Shown: one piece after another, positions 51,800 to 60,869 of the stretch
Layout of the letters: each line of letters opens with the position of its first letter
Numbering within the stretch: the first letter of the stretch is position 1
Source: JANNRR01 sp031401675
Lineage (GTDB): Bacteria; Pseudomonadota; Alphaproteobacteria; Rhodobacterales; Rhodobacteraceae
Length of the DNA stretch: 64,000 nucleotides
Assembly: GCA_031401675.1 (NCBI GenBank)
Contig: JANNRR010000050.1
Span: 1-64,000, forward strand
Direction: 5' to 3'
Made by a program: the position numbers and the translations under genes
The notes under the pieces: model-generated
What the model saw: the letters and a program-made list of their open reading frames with translations, nothing else
The model's database searches: none
Told to the model about the DNA's origin: nothing

Positions 51800-52846
51800 A
51801 TGGACGAATCGCTTTTGCCGAAATTCGCGCCCGCGCCGGGGTCCGAGGCCGAGGAACGCCCGACGCTGAAGACCATCGCCCGGCTGTCGGGTCTGGCCGT
51901 GCCCACCGTGTCGCGGGCCCTGAACGACGCGCCCGACATCGGCGAGGATACCAAGCGCCGCGTCAAGGAGATTGCGCACCAGATCGGCTACCGGCCCAAC
52001 CGCGCCGGGGTCCGCCTGCGCACCGGCAAGACCAATGTGATCGCACTGGTGCTGTCGACCGAAGGCGACATGATGAACCATACCGGCCGGCTGATCTCGT
52101 CTCTGGCCGGATCGCTGCGGGGCACCGCCTATCACCTGAACATCACCCCGTTCTTCCCCAGCGAGGATCCGATGACCCCGATCCGCTACGTGGTCGAAAC
52201 CGCGTCCGCAGACGGCATCATCCTGAACCAGATCGAAACCCACGATCCGCGCATCCGCTATCTGATGGCGCGGGATTTTCCCTTTGCCACCCACGGCCGC
52301 ACCGAATGGTGCGACAGCCACGCCTACTACGACTTCGACAACACCGAATTCGGCCGCATTGCCGTCGAGGCGCTGGTGGCCAAGGGGCGGCACCGGCTGA
52401 TGATGCTGTCGCCGCCGCGCCTGCAGAATTATGCGCGCAACATGATCGACGGTGCCACCACTGCCGCCCGGCGGCTGCAGGTCGACTTCTGCGTGCTCGA
52501 CAGCATTACCGCCGACAACCAGGCCGAACAGATCGAAGTGGCGGCAACCGCCTGCCTTGCCGGCCCCGACCGGCCCGACGCCTTCATCGTGCCATCGGCA
52601 TCTGCCAGCATGGCGGTGATTTCTGCCGCCGAGGACCTGGGGCTGGAACTGGGCCGCGATTTCGACCTGATGTCGAAAGAGGCGACGCCGTTCCTGCGCC
52701 GGTTTCGCCGCGACATCCTGACGGTGCGCGAGGATGTCAGGCACGCTGGCTCATTCCTGTCACGCGCCATCCAGCACCGGATCGACCACCGCAACGCGCC
52801 GCCGATGCAGCGGCTGGACCGGCCCAGCCTGACGCCCGAGGTCTGA
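51800..52846 (+). CDS. LacI-family transcriptional regulator of the sugar operon
   Basis: A 348-residue repressor. The LacI helix-turn-helix (about 21-45; TLKTIARLSGLAVPTVSRALND) and hinge (about 50-75) are preceded by about 20 extra residues. The periplasmic-binding-protein-like effector domain (about 80-340) includes VALVLSTEGD-type and DAFIVPSASASM strands. It is divergent from the ABC/beta-mannosidase operon; paired operators lie between. The inducer is probably the imported sugar or a metabolite. Confidence 0.9.
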   Translation: MDESLLPKFAPAPGSEAEERPTLKTIARLSGLAVPTVSRALNDAPDIGEDTKRRVKEIAHQIGYRPNRAGVRLRTGKTNVIALVLSTEGDMMNHTGRLISSLAGSLRGTAYHLNITPFFPSEDPMTPIRYVVETASADGIILNQIETHDPRIRYLMARDFPFATHGRTEWCDSHAYYDFDNTEFGRIAVEALVAKGRHRLMMLSPPRLQNYARNMIDGATTAARRLQVDFCVLDSITADNQAEQIEVAATACLAGPDRPDAFIVPSASASMAVISAAEDLGLELGRDFDLMSKEATPFLRRFRRDILTVREDVRHAGSFLSRAIQHRIDHRNAPPMQRLDRPSLTPEV

Positions 52847-52920
52847 CCGGCCCGCACCGGCAGGGCCAAGCCGGGATTTTGTTGGGTGGGGGATCGCGGC
52901 GGGTGATGGGTATTCGGCTG

Positions 52921-54372
52921 CTAGCCCAGCTTTTCCAACGCCTTGAGCAGCAACTGCACAGCCGTGGAGTTTTCACCGAGAACATACAGAACCCCGGCAA
53001 ACGCACTCGCTGCCGCCAATTGCACCGTCCTCTTGCCCGCCTCTTCCCCTGCACTCTTGCGAAAGGTCAGCGAGAACCCCCCCTCCCCCGGCTCATCCTT
53101 CGTCACAGGGGCCGCCAGCTTGGCTTCCAACGCCCCGACCAGCCCGCGAGCCTCGGCCAGCGCCGCTGTCAGCGCGCGCACTTCCTCTTCCAGTCGAAAC
53201 ACGCGCCCCTCAAGCGCCTGCTGGCGGTCGTGCGCCGCAGTTGTCACCGCAAAGGCAATGCCCGACAGGATGCCGCCGATGACTTCCAGCCGTTCCAGCG
53301 GCGCGGGCAGCTGGTTCGCCCCGGTCTCGTTCTGCCACTCCCGCAACGCCCTGCCGATCTCGTCCCCGATCGGGCCAATCACCAGGGCCGACGCTGCAGG
53401 CTGTTGCAAAAGCCGCGACACCCGGCCTTTCAGTTCGGCCGAAGCGGGCGGCAAAACCACCGGCGATGCTCCACCCAACAGGGTGTCTCTTTCACGAAGG
53501 TAGCGCCCGTAATCCTTCCCCAGCCCCTGCAAATACGTCAGCGTCTCGCGCGTCCGATATGTGTTTTCCCTAATTTCCGAAAGCCACTTCAACTCCGGGT
53601 CCAGCCATGTCGCCGCCGTGCCCGCAAAGTGCAGGCCGATCCAAACATGTGCCGTGTCCTCTAGCGAGGTCATATCCTTCAGCGCCCGCAGATCCCGCAC
53701 CGGGGTGTTGTTGAGGGTGAGCGTCCGCAACCGTTCCATCCCGCTTAATGCCCACAGGCCCGCATCGGTGATCCGGGTGTTGTTGAGCCAAAGCTCCAAC
53801 ATCTGGCCCATCCCTTGCAGCACCTTCAGCCCCGCATCAGTAACTCCGGTATTATCGAGCGAGAGCATCTGCAAACCCGGTATTCCCGCCAGCGCCCTCA
53901 GACCAACATCCGTGACGCCGGTGTTGTTGAGGTAGAGCCCCTGCAATCCTGCCATTCCTTGCAAGGTCTTCAACCCCGCATCGGTCACCCCGGTGTTGCC
54001 AAGCGAAAGTCTCTGCAACACCGCCATTCCTTGCAGCGCTGCCAGCCCCGTATCGGTTATCCCGGTGCTGTCGAGCGAAAGCCATTGCAACCGCGCCATC
54101 GTATGCAGTTTTCCCATTCCCGCATCGGTGACCCCGGTGTTGTCGAGGTATAGTCTCTGTAGCTCTGGCATGCCCTGCAGCGCCATCATCCCGTCATCGC
54201 CGAACGCCGTGTTGATGAGCCAGAGTTCTTGCAGCTTGTTCAGCCCGGAAATCTCTGGCGGCAGCCGGGTCAGTGCACGCGTTTGGGCGGTATCGAAGTC
54301 AAGGCTTGTCGCCTTCCCCGCTTTCGCGATCATCTTCTGCGCCGCCGCATAGGCCCGGTCTGCGTCGCTCAT
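52921..54372 (-). CDS. Leucine-rich-repeat protein with C-terminal coiled coil
   Basis: A 483-residue protein without a signal peptide. Residues 44-233 are eight leucine-rich repeats, seven of exactly 24 residues, with consensus LxxLxLxNTGVTDAGLxxLxG. An N-terminal cap (1-43) contains LTRLPPEISGL. The C-terminal half has a helical region, a Gly/Ala-rich hydrophobic stretch (about 375-390) and a coiled coil (about 395-430). A final hydrophobic helix (AAASAFAGVLYVLG) lies near the end. GGAGGGG precedes ATG 54372. Partner and function are unknown; repeats of this kind bind proteins. Confidence 0.78.
   Translation of the reverse strand: MSDADRAYAAAQKMIAKAGKATSLDFDTAQTRALTRLPPEISGLNKLQELWLINTAFGDDGMMALQGMPELQRLYLDNTGVTDAGMGKLHTMARLQWLSLDSTGITDTGLAALQGMAVLQRLSLGNTGVTDAGLKTLQGMAGLQGLYLNNTGVTDVGLRALAGIPGLQMLSLDNTGVTDAGLKVLQGMGQMLELWLNNTRITDAGLWALSGMERLRTLTLNNTPVRDLRALKDMTSLEDTAHVWIGLHFAGTAATWLDPELKWLSEIRENTYRTRETLTYLQGLGKDYGRYLRERDTLLGGASPVVLPPASAELKGRVSRLLQQPAASALVIGPIGDEIGRALREWQNETGANQLPAPLERLEVIGGILSGIAFAVTTAAHDRQQALEGRVFRLEEEVRALTAALAEARGLVGALEAKLAAPVTKDEPGEGGFSLTFRKSAGEEAGKRTVQLAAASAFAGVLYVLGENSTAVQLLLKALEKLG
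53674..54243 (-). repeat. 72-bp coding repeats of the LRR protein
   Basis: Eight in-frame units, seven of 72 bp and a shorter last one, encode the 24-residue leucine-rich repeats. The repeats are close enough in DNA sequence to have arisen by tandem duplication, and could change in number by slippage or recombination. Confidence 0.7.
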
Positions 54373-54591
54373 TCCACCCCTCCGTTTCGGCCACGATAGG
54401 GGGTGATATGCAAAAGGCAAAGGTCGAGTTACGCGGGCGTGCGCCGGGTTAAAGTGTGAACATCCGGTTAAAAGAAATCATCCGACTGAATGATTTCAAA
54501 GGCTTGAGCATGCGTCCCACCGTGAGACGCTTTGGCGCGCCGCCCCGGAAAGGGGGTGACATCCCCCCCCGGCCCGGTCTATCCAACCGGC

Positions 54592-55674
54592 ATGAGCCTG
54601 ACCCTGACCGACCTGTACGATGCCCGCGTTGCCGCCGGCACCCTGCGCCCCGATCCGGCGCAGCGGGCCGCCCTGCCGGAGCTGGAGGCGCGGCGGACCT
54701 GGCTGGAGGAGCAGGCGACCCGCAGGAAGGGGCTCCTCGCCGGCCTGTTCACCCGCCCGCCGGAAACCCCGCGCGGCCTCTATCTCTGGGGCGGCGTCGG
54801 GCGCGGCAAGTCGATGCTGATGGACCTCTTTACTGACGCCACCGACATCACTGCCAAACGCCGCGTCCACTTCCACGCCTTCATGCAGGAGGTGCACCGC
54901 GGCATGACCGCCGCCCGCAAGCGCGGCGCCGAGGATGCCCTGGCCCCGGTCGGCGAAGCCCTGACCGCCGACCTGCGCCTGCTGGCGTTCGACGAGGTGC
55001 AGATCACCGACATCACCGACGCCATGCTGGTCGGCCGCCTGTTCCAGATGCTGTTTGCCGCAGGCGTCATGGTGGTCGCCACCTCCAACCGCCCGCCGGA
55101 TGATCTGTACAGGAACGGCCTGAACCGCGCACTGTTCCTGCCCTTCATCGCCACACTGAAGGAACGGATGGAAGTGGTGGAACTGGAGGCCGAAGCCGAC
55201 TATCGCCAGCACCGCCTGCGCGGGGCCCAGGTCTACTTTCATCCCGCAGGCACTGCCAAGGCCGCCATCGACACCATCTGGCGCGACCTGACCGGCGGCG
55301 GCGGCGACACCCCGCCGCTGACGCTGCGGGTGACGGGCCGCGATGTGGTGATCCCGGCCTTTCGCAACGGCGCCGCCCGCGCCAGTTTCTGGGACCTCTG
55401 CGCCCGCGCCCTTGGTGCCGCCGACTATCTGGCGCTGGCCAAGGCTGTCCGCCTGCTGGTGCTCGAGGATATCCCGCAGCTGTCCGCCTCGAACTACAAC
55501 GAGGCGAAACGCTTCGTGACGCTGATCGATACCTTGTACGAGGCCAGGGTCCGCCTGATCGCCTCGGCTTCCGACGTGCCCGAGCGGCTGTACATCGAGG
55601 GGACAGGTGCGTTCGAATTCGAACGCACGGCCAGCCGGCTGAGGGAAATGCAGGCGGCGGACTGGGGGCAGTAG
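54592..55674 (+). CDS. zapE: Cell division protein ZapE (AFG1-like ATPase)
   Basis: A 360-residue AAA+-like P-loop ATPase. Walker A is GGVGRGKSMLMDLF and Walker B LLAFDEVQITDITDAML, with the sensor segment VVATSNRPPDDLYRNGLNR. This pattern is diagnostic of ZapE/AFG1. ZapE acts at the division ring with FtsZ; mitochondrial AFG1 assists respiratory-complex quality control. I use ATG 54592 (MSLTLTDLYDARV); no strong ribosome-binding site is visible. It is divergent from the LRR gene. Confidence 0.92.
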   Translation: MSLTLTDLYDARVAAGTLRPDPAQRAALPELEARRTWLEEQATRRKGLLAGLFTRPPETPRGLYLWGGVGRGKSMLMDLFTDATDITAKRRVHFHAFMQEVHRGMTAARKRGAEDALAPVGEALTADLRLLAFDEVQITDITDAMLVGRLFQMLFAAGVMVVATSNRPPDDLYRNGLNRALFLPFIATLKERMEVVELEAEADYRQHRLRGAQVYFHPAGTAKAAIDTIWRDLTGGGGDTPPLTLRVTGRDVVIPAFRNGAARASFWDLCARALGAADYLALAKAVRLLVLEDIPQLSASNYNEAKRFVTLIDTLYEARVRLIASASDVPERLYIEGTGAFEFERTASRLREMQAADWGQ

Positions 55675-55684
55675 TCGCGCCCGG

Positions 55685-56350
55685 TCAGGCCGACCGCAGC
55701 AGCACCTTGGCAGACCCCACCGCCACCGAGATCTGGCGGTACGCAAGCTGACGCGCGGCGGAAGCGTCGGAGGATCGCAGCAGCACCGTCGCCGCCTCCT
55801 CCACGATCGCGGTGGCTTCGGCGTTGACGGCAGGCAGCGATGCCGTGGCCACCGGCGTCAGCGGCCGCGACGTCGTCACCCCCCCGGCCCCACCGCTGCG
55901 CGCCCTGCCGCGCGGCAGCACCGGGTCGGCATTCCTTGCCGCCAGCGCCGCGAGTTTCAGCGCCGCCGTCTCGATCGCCGCGCGGGCCTCGGCATAGTCG
56001 CCGCTGGCTGGCATCGCTGCCGCAACCGACGCCAGCCGCTCGCTCAGACAATCCACCCGGTACTCGACTTGCGACAGGCTGCCGCAAAACACGGTCGCGG
56101 CCTGCAGGCCGTCGACGATGGCCGCCGTTGCCGCTTGCGACGCCGCGCCGGATTTGGCCGCGGCCGCAGTTCCCGATCCGGTCGCCGACGCAACACCGGA
56201 CGCGCCTGCGTCCGACACGCCGCCAAGCGGGAACAGAAACACCGGCAGCCCGCTGTCCACCGACAAGACGCCGGCTGACAGCGGCGGTACCGGCAGGACC
56301 CATGCCAGAACGGCCAGCCAGACGAGTGCGGTGGCACCAGGGCGTGTCAT
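55685..56350 (-). CDS. Exported protein of unknown function, coupled to an outer-membrane-type protein
   Basis: A 221-residue protein with a Sec signal (MTRPGATALVWLAVLAWVLPVPPLSAG) and an Ala/Ser/Gly-rich, mostly helical mature part. A Cys pair (FCGSLSQVEYRVDC) lies near the middle. Not recognised. The ATG lies four bases after the stop of the upstream barrel-like gene, so the two are translationally coupled and probably work together in the envelope. Confidence 0.68.
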   Translation of the reverse strand: MTRPGATALVWLAVLAWVLPVPPLSAGVLSVDSGLPVFLFPLGGVSDAGASGVASATGSGTAAAAKSGAASQAATAAIVDGLQAATVFCGSLSQVEYRVDCLSERLASVAAAMPASGDYAEARAAIETAALKLAALAARNADPVLPRGRARSGGAGGVTTSRPLTPVATASLPAVNAEATAIVEEAATVLLRSSDASAARQLAYRQISVAVGSAKVLLRSA

Positions 56351-56354
56351 GATG

Positions 56355-57149
56355 TCATCTCCCAAACGCATCTTTCAGGACCCAACTGACGGAAAGGTTC
56401 AGGCGACGGTTGTTCTGCATGTCGAACGCGTCAGCCAGCGACGCTGTCACCCCCAGGTTTGGCGCGCCGTCGAATCTGAACGAGGCACCGACATCGACGG
56501 CGTCGCCGGTCCAAGCCATGCTGGCACCGAAGCTGCGGGTCAGGCCGATCCCCGCGCCGACAAAGACCCCGGGCTTGGTCTGGTTCTTGCGCAGATGCGA
56601 TCCCGCGCCGAGCGACAGGATGACCGGAAAGGACTGCTGCGCCGCCCCAAGCCTGACCTGCGAAAACGTCGTCACCGCCACCGTGGCACCGGGATCGCGG
56701 CCCGCTGCATCCCCCCAGTTCGCGATATGGTCCAGCGACAATCCGACGTAGGTCGGCGCGGCGCCGCCGGTGATCCGCCGCGCGAATTTCAACGCCAGAT
56801 AGCCTGAATCGCCGAATTCGTTGGTCAGGGAGGTGACATGGGCCGAGACTTGAACGCCGACGCCTTTTTCGGCACTGCCCAGACCGAAGCCCAGGGCTGC
56901 CGACCCGTCAAGCCCATCCTCGGTCGGGCTGCGGCGGGTGCTGCCCGACAGTGTGGCGAAGAACGTCCCGTTCGGGGCGATCGTGGCAGACGGCACCCCG
57001 ACAAGGGCCAGATGCTTTTGTCCCGCCCCGCCGGCATCTTGCGCATGCACCAGAGCCGGGTGGGCGGTCAGGCAAAGAAGCGCGAAGATGAAAGCCGACC
57101 GGCACGACCGGCCCACTGCCGCGAAACAGCCGGGCAAGAGATTGCGCAT
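56355..57149 (-). CDS. Exported beta-strand-rich (outer-membrane barrel-like) protein
   Basis: A 264-residue protein with a signal peptide ending near VHAQD. The rest is a run of alternating polar/hydrophobic beta strands (for example GVGVQVSAHVTSL, GYLALKFARRI, GVFVGAGIGLT, MAWTGDAVDVGASFRF). It ends LNLSVSWVLKDAFGR. Strand pattern, Gly/Ser/Thr content and an aromatic-containing C-terminal strand suggest an outer-membrane barrel. I start at ATG 57149; the open frame reaches 57251. It is first of a two-gene unit with the exported protein behind it. Confidence 0.65.
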   Translation of the reverse strand: MRNLLPGCFAAVGRSCRSAFIFALLCLTAHPALVHAQDAGGAGQKHLALVGVPSATIAPNGTFFATLSGSTRRSPTEDGLDGSAALGFGLGSAEKGVGVQVSAHVTSLTNEFGDSGYLALKFARRITGGAAPTYVGLSLDHIANWGDAAGRDPGATVAVTTFSQVRLGAAQQSFPVILSLGAGSHLRKNQTKPGVFVGAGIGLTRSFGASMAWTGDAVDVGASFRFDGAPNLGVTASLADAFDMQNNRRLNLSVSWVLKDAFGR

Positions 57150-57287
57150 CTGCACCGTTCCATTCAATAATCTCAAGCTGTTCGTTACTTTAGCATGCCC
57201 GGCCGTGCCAGCGCAATGCATCGGCAGAAATCCGTAACAGTGCAGAATCATCGGCAGGGACAGCGCACAAGTGCAGCGCGGGGTGCG

Positions 57288-58337
57288 TCAGGCAACGGCT
57301 GCGGTGCTGGTCAGCAACTCGCGCACCCTCGGGATCACCCGTTCGCCGTAAAGCCGGATACAGCTGGCCAGATGCTCCGGCTCGACCGGCCCGGCGCTAT
57401 ATTTCAGATTGAAGCTTTGCAGCCCCAGCGTCTGCACGGTCCGCGCAATCTTGCGGGCCACGGTTTCCGGCGCGCCAAGATACAATGATCCATGCGTAAT
57501 CTCGCGCTCGAATTCGTCGGGCTGCATCGGCGGCCAGCCGCGTTCGGCCCCGATCTTGTCGCGCATCTTCTTGTATCCCGGCCAGAACGCGGTGCGCGCG
57601 GCTTCGTCGGTTTCGGCGACATGGCCGGGCGAATGCACGCCGACCGGCAACGCCGGGCGACCGACCTGCGCCCAGGCCCGATGATACAGTTCGATATAGG
57701 GGTTGAACCGCCGCGGATCGCCACCGATGATCGCCAGCATCATCGGCAATTCATGCCGCACCGCCCGCACGACCGATTCCGGGCTGCCGCCCACACCGAT
57801 CCAGGCCCGCAGCCGTTCCGACTCGGGCCGGGGATAGATGATCTGGCGGTCCAGCGGTGCGCGCAGCTTGCCGTGCCAGGTCACCCGCTCTTCGCGCAAC
57901 AGCTTGCTGAACAGGTCAAGCTTTTCCTCGAACAGCGCTTCGTAGTCGCGCAGGTCTTGGCCGAACAGCGGGAACGATTCGGTGAACGATCCCCGCCCGA
58001 GGATCAGTTCCGCCCGCCCGCGAGCGATGGCGTCCAGCGTGGCAAACCGTTGAAAGAGCCGCACCGGGTCGTCAGAGCTGAGCACTGTCACCGCCGTGCC
58101 GATCCGGATGCGGCTGGTGCGGGCAGCGATTGCGGCCATCACGATTTCTGGTGCCGAAACGGCGAAATCGGCGCGGTGATGTTCGCCGATGCCGATGAAA
58201 TCGACACCGACCTGATCGGCCAGCACTGCCTCGTCCACCAGATCGCGGATCACCTGGGCGTGGGTGTTCAGGCTGCCGTCAGCGCTCGACGTGACGTCGC
58301 CGAAGGTGTCAAGGCCAAGGTCGAGGGAAGGGGTCAT
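57288..58337 (-). CDS. LLM-class flavin-dependent oxidoreductase
   Basis: A 349-residue luciferase-like monooxygenase with a TIM barrel. It has DQVGVDFIGIGEHHRADFAVSAPE, TSRIRIGTAVTVLSSDDPVRLFQRFATLD, GRAELILGRGSF and WIGVGGSPESVVRAV. These match the family in which FMNH2 or F420 drives oxidation of a small organic substrate. Substrate unknown. ATG 58337 has AGGA 4-5 bases upstream and is preferred to ATG 58361. Confidence 0.87.
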   Translation of the reverse strand: MTPSLDLGLDTFGDVTSSADGSLNTHAQVIRDLVDEAVLADQVGVDFIGIGEHHRADFAVSAPEIVMAAIAARTSRIRIGTAVTVLSSDDPVRLFQRFATLDAIARGRAELILGRGSFTESFPLFGQDLRDYEALFEEKLDLFSKLLREERVTWHGKLRAPLDRQIIYPRPESERLRAWIGVGGSPESVVRAVRHELPMMLAIIGGDPRRFNPYIELYHRAWAQVGRPALPVGVHSPGHVAETDEAARTAFWPGYKKMRDKIGAERGWPPMQPDEFEREITHGSLYLGAPETVARKIARTVQTLGLQSFNLKYSAGPVEPEHLASCIRLYGERVIPRVRELLTSTAAVA

Positions 58338-58471
58338 TGGGTCCTGCGCAAACCGTTTCATTCTGGAAGTATGTCCGGCGCGCCGCCTTCGCAATAGCGC
58401 ACGGCTGTGCATGGATATGCGCTTGGCTGTGCGCCAGTTGCCAAGCGGCGGGGTTACCGAGGAAAATAGCG

Positions 58472-59752
58472 TCACCCGTTTTCGCGCAGCACCGATCCGG
58501 CGAGGTACACCGAGCCGCAGATCAGGACCCGCGCCGAAGGCGAGCCGGCCACGATTGCCGCAAGCGCCGCTGCGACCGACGGGGCGATGTCGACAGCAAG
58601 ACCTGCGGCCCGGGCCGCCGACGCCGTATCTTCTGCCGGCAGCGTGTTCTTTTCGCCGGGGATCGATACCGCATGCAGATGCACGGCGTGGCCCAGGAGC
58701 GGTCGCATGAAGCCCAGCACGTCCTTGGTGTTCAGCATGCCGCAGATCAGATAGGTCGGGCGCGTCGGCATCGCGGCAAGCGTGGCGGCTATCGCCTCGC
58801 CTGCGGCCGGGTTGTGGCCACCGTCCAGCCACAACTCTGCCCGAGGGGCCAGATCGGTCAACGGCCCCTGTCGCAGCCGCTGCATCCGGGCCGGCCAATA
58901 TGCCCGCGTCACCGCCGCCTCGCATGCCGCTTCATCCTGGCCAAGATAGCGCAAGGCATTGATCGCGGCACCGGCGTTCTGAACCTGATGCGGGCCGGGC
59001 AGGTTGGGCAATGGCAGGTCCAACAGCCCGTCTTCGTCCTGATAGATCAGCCGACCGCGTTCGGTGCTGACGTGCCAATGCTGTCCGAACACGCGCAATG
59101 GGGCCCCAAGCCGGGCGGCCAGTCGCTCGATCACCGTCAGACCCTCTTCGGCCTGCGGGCCAACCACGCACGGAACACCGGATTTCAGGATCCCGGCCTT
59201 TTCCGCCGCGATCAGCGCCACGGTGTCGCCCAGATACTGCTGGTGATCCAGCGAAACCGGCGTGATGATGGTCAGTGCCGGTCTGGCGATGACATTGGTG
59301 GCATCGAACCGGCCGCCCAGCCCCACCTCCAGCAAGGTGAAGTCTGCTTTGCTGCGGGAATAGGACAGAAACGCGGCACAGGTGGTTATTTCGAAGAACG
59401 TGATGTTGCGACCGGCATTTGCCGCCTCGCACTCTTCCAGCAGCGCCACCAGCGCCGGTTCGCCGATCAGGTCGCCCGCCAGCCGGATACGCTCGTGAAA
59501 GCGCGCGAGATGCGGCGAGGTATAGGCGTGAACCACCCGGCCCGCCGCTTCCAGCCCGGCGCGGATCATCGCCTGGGTCGAACCCTTGCCGTTGGTGCCC
59601 GCCACATGGATCACCGGGGGAATGCGCCGTTCCGGATGGTTCAGCGCCGCCAGAAGCGGCCATATCCGGTCCAGCGTCAGATCGATGACCTTTGGATGCA
59701 GGGTCATCAACCGTACGAGAATCAGATCGGTATCGGGGGCCGATGGCAGCAT
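58472..59752 (-). CDS. folC: Bifunctional folylpolyglutamate synthase / dihydrofolate synthase
   Basis: Adds glutamate to dihydropteroate and to folates. The 426-residue Mur-ligase-like protein has the P-loop HVAGTNGKGST, the SPHLARFHERIR motif, and FFEITTCAAFL. GGRFDATNV carries an essential region, with LDGGHNPAA in the C-terminal domain. It starts 5 bases after accD, the usual accD-folC pair. Confidence 0.94.
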   Translation of the reverse strand: MLPSAPDTDLILVRLMTLHPKVIDLTLDRIWPLLAALNHPERRIPPVIHVAGTNGKGSTQAMIRAGLEAAGRVVHAYTSPHLARFHERIRLAGDLIGEPALVALLEECEAANAGRNITFFEITTCAAFLSYSRSKADFTLLEVGLGGRFDATNVIARPALTIITPVSLDHQQYLGDTVALIAAEKAGILKSGVPCVVGPQAEEGLTVIERLAARLGAPLRVFGQHWHVSTERGRLIYQDEDGLLDLPLPNLPGPHQVQNAGAAINALRYLGQDEAACEAAVTRAYWPARMQRLRQGPLTDLAPRAELWLDGGHNPAAGEAIAATLAAMPTRPTYLICGMLNTKDVLGFMRPLLGHAVHLHAVSIPGEKNTLPAEDTASAARAAGLAVDIAPSVAAALAAIVAGSPSARVLICGSVYLAGSVLRENG

Positions 59753-59757
59753 CGCGG

Positions 59758-60672
59758 TTACTTCGTGGCGGCAGGCTGGGCCGGTTGCGGATCGGGCGCC
59801 GGCAGTTCGCCCTTGACCGCCGGGGTCTGGTTGGTCAGCATCCGGACAATGGTTATCAGGTCATCGCGCAGCGCCTTGCGGTGGGTCACCCGGTCCAGCA
59901 TTCCATGATCCAGCAGATACTCGGCGCGCTGAAACCCTTCGGGCAGCTTTTCGCGGATGGTCTGTTCAATGACCCGCGGCCCGGCAAAACAGATCAGCGC
60001 GTTCGGCTCGGCCAGTTGCACATCGCCCAGCATGGCATAGCTGGCCGTCACGCCGCCGGTGGTCGGATGCGTCAACACGACAATGTAGGGCAGCATCGCC
60101 TCTTTCACCATCTGCACCGCCACCGTGGTGCGCGGCATCTGCATCAGCGACAGGATCCCCTCTTGCATCCGCGCCCCGCCGGCTGCCGAAAACAGGACCA
60201 GCGGCAGTTTGTGCTGCACTGCCCGCTCTGCCGCCGCAATGATGGCGTTGCCGACATACATCCCCATGGACCCGGCCATGAAGCTGAAGTCCTGCGCAAC
60301 CGCCACGATCGCCGTCCGCCCGATCTCGCCGGTGGCCACCAGCATCGCCTCGCGTTCGCCGGTGGCCTTTTGCGCCGCCTTCAATCGGTCGGGATAGCGT
60401 TTCTGGTCGCGGAAATGCAGCGGGTCGGCCAATGGCTCGGGCACTTTGATTTCGCTGAAAATGCCGCCGTCGAACAGCGCGGCAAACCGGTCACGCGGAC
60501 TGATCGGCATGTGGTGATTGCAGTTGGTGCAGACATTCAGATTGTCGGCCAGTTCGCGGTGAAACAGCATGGTTCCGCATTCGGTGCATTTCGTCCACAG
60601 ATTCTCTGGGACTTCGCGCCGCGAAAACAGCGAATTGATCGTCGGGCGGACGTAGTTGGAGATCCAGTTCAT
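59758..60672 (-). CDS. accD: Acetyl-CoA carboxylase carboxyltransferase subunit beta
   Basis: Transfers the carboxyl group from carboxybiotin to acetyl-CoA in the first step of fatty-acid synthesis. The 304-residue protein has a four-cysteine zinc finger (CTECGTMLFHRELADNLNVC...C, about 29-51). The crotonase-fold core has FMAGSMGMYVGN, FSAAGGARMQEG and THPTTGGVTASYAMLGD. A Pro/Ala-rich tail (PAPDPQPAQPAATK) is a lineage extension. Operon with folC. Confidence 0.95.
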   Translation of the reverse strand: MNWISNYVRPTINSLFSRREVPENLWTKCTECGTMLFHRELADNLNVCTNCNHHMPISPRDRFAALFDGGIFSEIKVPEPLADPLHFRDQKRYPDRLKAAQKATGEREAMLVATGEIGRTAIVAVAQDFSFMAGSMGMYVGNAIIAAAERAVQHKLPLVLFSAAGGARMQEGILSLMQMPRTTVAVQMVKEAMLPYIVVLTHPTTGGVTASYAMLGDVQLAEPNALICFAGPRVIEQTIREKLPEGFQRAEYLLDHGMLDRVTHRKALRDDLITIVRMLTNQTPAVKGELPAPDPQPAQPAATK

Positions 60673-60800
60673 CGGGCGCGGCTGCCTTTGTGGTCAATCT
60701 GCCAGCCTGACCTAAGCCGGGAGACTGCGGAATGCAATCGGCCTGCGGCAGGGAAGGCGGTCGAAGCATCCCGATATCGAACGAAGATCAGAGGACGAAT

Positions 60801-60819
60801 CGCGCAATCCGGTTGCGCG
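60801..60819 (-). terminator. Hairpin after the SGNH-like gene
   Basis: CGCGCAA-TCCGG-TTGCGCG is a perfect 7-bp stem about 50 bases past the stop of the SGNH-like gene on the minus strand. It is followed by ATTCGTCC rather than a strong T-run. It lies in the 197-bp gap before accD. Confidence 0.5.
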
Positions 60820-60869
60820 ACACAGCATTTCCTGAAGCCCGTTCATTGGCGTTGTCGCCGAACCAACCC

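Noticed and set aside
57288..58925. 545-codon frame as a longer flavin oxidoreductase
   Set aside because: The first ~190 codons overlap the folC 3' end antisense-free but in the wrong frame; the family length and a good ribosome-binding site favour the start at 58337.
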